From Syngnathus acus (taxonomy: Eukaryota > Chordata > Actinopteri > Syngnathiformes > Syngnathidae): a stretch of DNA of 64,000 nt. The translations under genes were made by a program, and so were the position numbers. Location: contig NC_051102.1 in NCBI RefSeq assembly GCF_901709675.1, positions 8,937,412 through 9,001,411 of the forward strand, in the 5' to 3' direction. The notes beneath the pieces are model-generated. The model was not told where the DNA came from, did not search any database, and saw nothing but the letters and a program-made list of their open reading frames with translations. Shown piece after piece: positions 52,376 to 64,000 of the stretch. Position 1 is the first letter of the stretch, and each line of letters opens with the position of its first letter.

Positions 52376-53657
52376 TCCTTCTAAACTGGATTTAGGGAGC
52401 GAGGCGAAGAAACCGTCAATAAGTTATTATACGAAAACAATGCATACTAGGTTTTTGGGATATTTCCATTTTTGAAGTTGGATCTATGCATTGTAATTTA
52501 TAGCAATGACGTTTCGAGGGGAAAAAATTCCACCTCATGCTGAACTTCACACTTCAATAATTATAACAAATATTACCGTACTTGAAAATGTTTACTTGCA
52601 TGTCTGGTTAAAAACAAATGAGTCAAATTTGATTATGGGTGCAGATAGCTGCAGATGTGTTTTGCTAATTGAACTTGGCTTGCTTCCATCAACCAATTAG
52701 AAGATGAAAAATGCTAATATTATTCATTTACTGCTTTAACTGTCTTTGTTTATTAAATATCAAGGTCAGAGTTTGACTTTATGTGCCGCTGTGGTTATTT
52801 TTAAAGTGCTCTATCAATAATGATCAGCAAGGCTAGCGTCAATTTAAAATCTGACCGATTGTTAATACAGGTTGGGGGCCCAGATTTCCCACTGATTTCA
52901 TATATTAGTGATGATGGTAAATTGAGATGGTTGATAAAGGAACGTTAAGCACCGCAGATCACAACTTAAAAGAAGTGTCGTGTGGACCGGCCCTGTTGGA
53001 CTGGATTTACACGTGCATGCGCACACTCGAGCGTTTGCATGAGCAAAGATACAACAAGAAATGCCCCCCGGGTTGTTTACCTGCCAAATGAATGACTGCA
53101 CAAAAAGTGGACCTTCTGCCATCTACCTGTGGCACTTGCATTGTTTATTTTAGGCCCAGCTACAGCGGCGTACTGGCATACCGATGATCGGACGTCTGTA
53201 AACGATTATCCTGGCGGGAAATCCGAATCCGAAAATGGTGAACGTATGGGATTGAGATGGCCTGCGGGCGCGCTGTGCTCACGGTGCTCTGTCAGACTAA
53301 TGGCATCAAAATGTGTGTGTGCATGTGCGTGCAGCCTCCGCATTTGAGCCTCTGCTGAATCATGTGCCAGCCGCAAAGCTCGAGGGCAAAAAACTTTTAA
53401 GCCTTGGTGTTACGCTCCCCACGTGGGACGTGAAGGGCTGGCGTATTTCCTGACTTGTTTTATTGAAAGTCACCAAACTTGCCTGGATTCAAGCCGAGAA
53501 CTTCAGAACTGTGAGGCAGATATGCAAACCATTTGGACAATATGTTTCATATCCAGCGATTCAGATACACTTCTTATTGCTACAAAACAAAAAGACTTAT
53601 TACAAAGTAATTCACTTTGCCTCCATCTTGCTGCATGGCTGAACATTTGAAATGAGC

Positions 53658-53726
53658 TCTCACACACACACACAGACCCCCCCCCCCCCACACACACACA
53701 CAGACGCACACACACACACACACACA
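53658..53726. repeat. (CA)n / poly-C / (CA)n compound microsatellite
   Basis: A CA run, a C-run of about 13, then two further CA runs separated by GACG. It has the same composition as the other compound tracts in the window. Confidence 0.95.
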
Positions 53727-56700
53727 AGCCGCAGGCACTGATTCAGACTTGATTGCAGGGGGAAAGAGTTTGAAAAAAAAAACTTAATAGCGACCAAGTC
53801 ATTCTCTTCATAGCAGAAGCCATTCAACAAGTGATTGAGTGAAGCAGTTGTATTTGATAGTGTTCGAAAAAAAAGAAGAAAATCAAAGCAACAGCAATCT
53901 ATATAATTATCATCAAGTGCTTTTTTTCCCCCATGCCTGGCAAAATAGAAACACTCCATCCACTGGCTGCAGGCAACGTTCCATCAAAACTAATCATAAC
54001 GATTAACATCACTGCTGTGAGACGCCAGGCAGGCTCTTTTAAATTTACGGGAAAGAAACAGATTCCTCCATTTGATTGTATAAAAGGCAAAAAAAGAAAA
54101 AAGAAAAAGCCATGGTTGCATGTTTGTTTTTTTCCCTTACACTGGGAGGCACATGAGCTAATTGTATCCTGATCTTTGCCTTAAGGGCTTGGGGAGCCCG
54201 GGAGCAACTATTCTCTCCATTTTCTTGTGTCTACCTTAGCCAAGCTATTGCCTTTCTCGCTGGCGGTAGCGAGAGAAGAAGCAGATAGTGGAAGAATCAC
54301 TTTTTTTAAGCAGACAAAAACTGACTTGACTCCTCCAGGTAAGCGCAGATGTTTTTTTTTCTGGCTTTGGATCGGGGGTGTCGTGGAGGGGGGCGCAGCG
54401 GCTTTTACGCATGTGCCGGCTGGCGCACTTTGCAACTATACGTTGAACCGCTTCCTGGCGTTTCCGCAGCCTCTCGGGCATTATTCACGTTAAATCCAAA
54501 AACACGAACACGGCGCCGGGTCGTGTCATGTCATATCGCGGAAAACGTGCCTTTTAAAAATCCCCACCCACCCCCAAAAAGAGTGCGCGCCGACTACAGC
54601 GCCTCGTATACGCGTCCACGCTCGCTAAACTTGCTCTGAACTGACTCGAGTCTCCTCAAGACTATTTCAAAAATATTTTCGTTTTATTTTCGGGGTGTCA
54701 ACACGCAGCCCCACTTCCTGACTTCCTCAGCTTCTATTTGAAAGACGCCATTATGGAGTATTTACGCCCCAGGCGCTTTTCCCTTCATTCTCTTCGAATG
54801 AGACACGATGTACCTTTTTAAAAACGTAGAATAGAGAAAATCGTCCCAGAGAGAATAATCAAAACATGTTTGCATCTTCTTTTTTTTTACGACGCGTAAA
54901 ATGGTCCCAGCATAGTTGATCAAGTCTGGACTCATTCCTCTTAATGTTAAAGAACACCCAACCCCAAAACTGCACGCCAGGGCTATTTATACATTCGAAA
55001 CAATCAAATAGAACATCTAAAATATTTTTTAAAAAAACACCCGTGTGCGCTCAAGAAGCCTATTAAGCCATATATGTGGAAATGGAGGCATTTGAAAAGA
55101 GATGCCGTGTGACCCCAGTAGTGGCCACTTGGTGGTGCTGTTCGAAAACCACAGCATCATTGCAGGCTCTCTGGTTACTCATGACGGCACTGTTCAATGC
55201 AGAGAAGACTCTTAAAGGGCCAGCTAAGTGCAGGGAGTTCCTAACCTCACCTAACCTGCAAATAAATAAGTCTGTAATAGCATATATTGACAAAATACAC
55301 TGCAAGAGTATCTGGTTCACATATTTGAGTTCTGTCATACATGAGAAATGTGACAAACATGATGCAGTGCAGATTTGTAACCACATCAAAGCAAAAAAGT
55401 TGGATGGCAACATTTCGGCGGCAGAAGAGTAAATAACGTGATGGGGTATCGGTTTTCGTTTTTTGACTTAAGCAAGCCCAACGTGTGCCATACTGAGGAC
55501 ATTTGAGACAAAATGGCCACGGGGCAAGAAAACAGAGACAACCCATTCAGATTATGTAAATACCACTCTGCCTCAGTTTCCACTGCATCTTAATGCTCTG
55601 ATCTGAAATGCTAATTGAAACATGGAAAAGCTGCATGATGTTGACGCCACACTCCGTGACTGGAAGTTGACGCTGTGCGGTTTGCTCCTTTGAGGACAGG
55701 AATTGACAGAAGGCCTGGTCCGGCTTTTGAGTTTCAACGGTTCTGGTTCTGATTTGTTCCATTAACTATGGAGCAGCGTGAGTCCATGAGTGGGATAAAC
55801 AAGCAAATACATTTCGAAACAGGTTTTCGAAGCGTACAAACAGTAAGTCTCATTCACCGACCCTGACAACGTACCATGAATTCAGAAGCAGCAGCATAGT
55901 TCATCGAATCAAAAATGTCCACATGAAGTCACGCTACCCCATGATGAAATATCGAGGAAATGAAAAGCAGTTTTCAGCATAAGCAATGAACGAAGATTAA
56001 GTAGCTACAGCAAATGTGACATGATCTCACTTCAGTCTCCAATTCAGGAGATACCAATTGAGGACACGAATGCAAATGAATGGCGAGAAGTTGAATAAAC
56101 AACACACCGGCAATGCAACAAAGGACTTCATCAAGCCTAATTGTCTGATGTAGTACCAAGAGTGACATGTAGGAGGTAGCAGAGAGTCACAGGGCATCCA
56201 AGAATTGGAGTAGTAGAAGAAGAAAGTATCAAACTCCTTGTCTTGGGCCTTTTCTCATTTGGATATCGCTCCGTGTCTTCCAAAGGTATTTAAATGTGAG
56301 GTGGTTGCAGGTGCACGCTTGAGCGTAGCTCCACCGACTCAACAGCACTTTGCGCTCCATTGCTACCGCCCACCCACCCGGCCTGCATCCACTTCCCTTT
56401 CAGCCTCCTATTTTCCATAATGCCTCACAGATTTTACACTCTATCCACCTTTGCAATGACAAGGCTTTGAGGAAATCCAATTCCAGCGAGATGTTTTCAG
56501 AACTTAACTCTCCACGGGCGCACTGCACTCCTCGCTCTCCACACGCAGGCAGCATCATCCGCACAAATTAGTCAAGGAACAAATTACCTGCATTCTGAGT
56601 GCGATCCCACGCACTTTGCCGGCTGCCTTACACAGGTCGCCTTTTGAAGAGCAGCCATGTGATTTCTCTCTCTCCCTCACTCACTCTCATTTGCCCCGCA

Positions 56701-57739
56701 GCTCCCCTCTGCCTTCTGCGAGGGATCCTGGAGTTGAATTTTAAAACTATGCATGGCTGCCGCCTGCCTGCTTATCAGCGCGTGCACAAATGGCATGCAA
56801 ATCAGAGCGGGATCACACAGCACATTGCGGGCCCGCACTCAAAGGCAAGCTTAATTGCTAATTGGGTAGTCTCGGGTGTGAAACTCACACTGCCAGTAAG
56901 ACGCGCCGGTGTGCATGTTTTAAGGCCACCGCTCCAAGTCATTATTTTCAATCGGAGTCTTATTAAAAATCGGTGTAGCCACCACTCTGTATTTTCAGTA
57001 CGACAGACCGCGAGACTTATGACGGGGGCTGAACCATTAATCAAATTCAAATCGACAGTGAAGTGCAATACAGACTTCAAATCTTACATGTGGTCATTTG
57101 GCCCCAAAAAATACAAACTTATTTTCGGTTGGCCGTTAGGTTATACATTTATTTGATTTATATCACGTCAGAACTAGTGCAATGAACATGTTGACATGTC
57201 ATTGTTTTGATATAGTCACACACTTTTTAAAAAGAGCTGGGTCTGAAGTAACCTAATTTAGATCAGAACGGGTTTCTGAGTTGTTTCGTACAAAACAACC
57301 AATTTCTGGGGCTATTTTTGACCAGACTGTTTTTTGAAGGTAAAATTGGGGTTATTACTGACTGACACTCGTGAAGCTTGGAAGGGGATCTTTTTTTCTT
57401 TTTAATATTAACTTAATGCATTAATTGAAGTACTGTACAGTACAGTAGATGAATAAACTACCTTTCTCACATTTTTTGTTTTCTTTTTGTTTTACAAGTG
57501 TCAGCATCAACATCCACGCTCCCAGTGCATCTCGAAATAATCTTTTTTGATTGTTGAGGTTCTCCATCATTACATTATGCGGGTGTGCGCGCAATCGCGT
57601 GTGTGTTTGTCGAGCATCATCGTGAGGAGGGGCAGAAAAAAAAAAGAGGGGGGGGGGGCACAGGTCAGCCATACAAGAAGAAGGTGGGTGGGGGTCTTCA
57701 GAGCCGTTTTTGTGAAAAGGAAGGGGTAAAAAAGCCGGT

Positions 57740-58014
57740 CTGGAAACAGGATTGGTTTGCCCGTGAAAATGCGACACTCGTACCTGCTGCCGCTGAAAGA
57801 GCGACAGCCTCGAAGAGCCGCGGGCGCTGCGATGCTAATGTTGTCGGGGGCTTTGACTTCTCCCAGCCATTGCGAGCGAGCTGCTCCGCCTGACAGCCAC
57901 GCTCTCCCCGCGCGTCCTCCTCCTCACATTCGAGCCGACCAAAAGGACGAGAACGGACGAAAGAAGACAAGAAATCTAATCTCGTGACAGCAAACCAAAA
58001 AAAATAAAAAACAA
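57740..58014 (+). promoter_or_regulatory. kctd1: CpG-rich promoter / 5' leader region of kctd1
   Basis: The stretch just before the kctd1 start codon is dense in CpG and continues into exon 1, unlike the AT-rich DNA upstream. No TATA box is clear. Such CpG-rich, TATA-less starts are usual for widely expressed developmental regulators. The transcription start cannot be placed from sequence alone. An impure A/G tract lies upstream at 57635-57659. Confidence 0.55.
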
Positions 58015-62671
<4,657 letters not shown>

Positions 62672-62935
62672 AGACTCTGCTGGACTTTTCCGTGCTCTGG
62701 ACTCTTCACGTTTTTTTTTCTTCACTTGTTTTGACTTCTTGTTGATGTTTTTGTTTTCTTATAAAATCATCTACAGAATAAAAAAAAAAAAGAGAGACGC
62801 ATCTGCAATGGAAAGATTTGCGACATTTGAATTAGAGATTGCGCGGACATTTGTGATTGTCTACCCCCATAAAACGCGAATGAGAAAGATTTATATATGT
62901 TGTATCCCGAAATAAAGTTTGTTTTAAAACTTTGA
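62672..62935 (+). other. kctd1: kctd1 3' untranslated region
   Basis: A short T-rich leader after the stop, with two AATAAA signals at 62777-62782 and 62911-62916. The second is followed by GTTTGTTTT, a good downstream element, so either end is possible. Confidence 0.65.
62911..62916 (+). promoter_or_regulatory. kctd1: Polyadenylation signal of kctd1 (distal)
   Basis: AATAAA with a T/G-rich sequence immediately downstream. The proximal AATAAA at 62777-62782 runs into an A-stretch and could be used or could be an internal A-rich site. Confidence 0.6.
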
Positions 62936-62952
62936 GCCTACATTAGGTTGAA

Positions 62953-63030
62953 ATGGGCAGCACGGTGGTGTAGTGGGCAGCACGTGTGCCTCACAAATGG
63001 CTCAGGCCTGCATGTTCTCCCCAAAAGTCA
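62953..63030 (+). mobile_element. SINE fragment with internal deletion
   Basis: GGGCAGCACGGTGGTGTAGT then GGGCAGCACGTGTGCCTCAC is the tRNA-derived head. It is joined after a few bases to GCCTGCATGTTCTCCCC, which belongs further into the body, so the part between is deleted. It lies just past the kctd1 polyadenylation site. Confidence 0.7.
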
Positions 63031-64000
63031 GCTTTGGTTCATTTTTTGTGAGGGAATTGTCATTTCACTACAGCGGACGTCCTCGTATTTCATTCATAAA
63101 TATGACAATAGTGGGGCACAATCCCTCTGAGAGCTGGGAGACGGTCGTGTTTCTTCCCACACCGGCGCACACGCCCCCTTCTATCCGCGTAGTCTTGCTA
63201 ACGAAAGAAAGCTCCGCCCATTTGCACAGTTCGACTCCACTTGGCACTTGAAATGACAAAAAAAGGGCCCCAAGTGTGGTTTGGCTTGTGCCCGCCGCAT
63301 TAGGGAAATTTAAGTATGCATCATAGCACTCGCACTAGCGAAAGTGCTGGACTTTAGGTGTCAAGCCAGGCACAGATTTCACAGTGTGAGTACTTCCTTG
63401 AGGTAAGGAAACACAGACAGAGGAGGCATGGCAAGGGGCCATTAAAAAATGATTACAGTACGATCTTCATACAAGTACGATAAACGTCGGTGCACCAGTG
63501 GCTGCACGGAGGCCTCCTTTACTTAGTTGCAATGTCGCTAGTCCTGTCAGCTGCGCTTCCACACAATCCCTGCGGGGCCCCCGAAAAAAGTGAGAACTCA
63601 CACAGTCCTGTCATCTTGTCTTCATCCCTCATGGCAGAATCGCTACTTTTCTGTGGCGATCTGCCGCTTGATGCTACGCTACGTCTCCCTTTCAGGCCTC
63701 TTGTGCCCTAGTTCCACCCCGACCCCCCCTGCTTTTTTTTTATTAATTTTTTTTAGCTTGAGCCTCAACCTCCAAGGCTGCAGGTTTCCCTTTGCTCTCA
63801 AATTCACTGGATAGTAGCTGGCGAGCAGATCAAACTAAAATATTATCCTTTCTCAAAAGTAGGCTACAATATACACAATTAAATTCACATTTTGGATGGC
63901 GCTTTGTGTGTGGAGGAGTGTAGGGAGAGAAGAACCCACAACACAAGTTAAATGCTAACATGCTTAAGAAGGTGATCAGGAGTCTCCATGATGATGACAA
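63031..64000. other. Intergenic DNA downstream of kctd1
   Basis: I see no gene or named repeat. A T-rich run lies at 63730-63755. Confidence 0.55.

Larger units (their letters stand above)
50291..57739. other. Intergenic DNA between aqp4 and kctd1
   Basis: No certain exon is seen. CpG-rich clusters lie at about 51990-52110 and 54380-54640. The second begins just after a strong donor-like CAG|GTAAGC at 54336-54343, so an alternative first exon of kctd1 is possible. 56580-57080 is complex sequence with an octamer ATGCAAAT and TAATTGCTAATT, open in long frames on both strands, and is a candidate conserved non-coding element. 55124-55135 is a one-mismatch CTCF core on the minus strand. Confidence 0.5.

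Noticed and set aside
56599-57156. 185-codon open frame on the + strand
   Set aside because: It has no recognisable family and its composition does not look coding. It is more likely part of a non-coding element.

Overview
This is vertebrate nuclear DNA, almost certainly from a teleost fish. It carries parts of three protein genes with GT-AG (and one GC-AG) introns, all on the + strand, separated by long non-coding stretches. The order cdh2 (last exon only) - aqp4 - kctd1, all in one orientation, matches the CDH2-AQP4-KCTD1 block of human chromosome 18q11-12. The short introns, fish-type tRNA-derived SINEs, fish LINE and Tc1 relics and a hAT-like MITE point to a percomorph teleost. A syngnathid (pipefish or seahorse) is possible but is only a guess from the style of the SINE.

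Layout: 1-2419 is the end of the last cdh2 intron. 2420-2626 is the last coding exon of N-cadherin (68 residues of the catenin-binding tail), followed by its 3' UTR to about 3885. From there to about 47.4 kb is a 43-kb gene desert in which I find no coding exon. It holds SINE, LINE and MITE copies, two neighbouring tandem duplications (34.5-36.0 kb), microsatellites, and several complex, AT-motif-rich blocks that look like candidate enhancers. CHST9, which lies between CDH2 and AQP4 in mammals, is not visible. 47481-48672 is a complete, very compact aqp4 (four coding exons, 291 aa). 48673-58014 is intergenic, with a dead Tc1 transposase and CpG-rich clusters. 58015-62671 is a complete kctd1 (five coding exons, 344 aa for the long form, 259 aa from an internal start). 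The last kb holds only a SINE fragment.

The three genes do not form a pathway: cell adhesion (N-cadherin), a water channel (aquaporin-4) and a BTB-domain transcriptional regulator (KCTD1). Their linkage is old synteny, possibly held together by regulatory elements in the desert. Points most worth checking are unusual substitutions in loop B of Aqp4, the GC-AG intron in kctd1, a LINE with an internal deletion nested in a hAT-like MITE, a 73-bp SINE with a perfect 16-bp target duplication, and the missing chst9. I found no convincing new gene system. Everything here is from reading the sequence by eye, with no database search.
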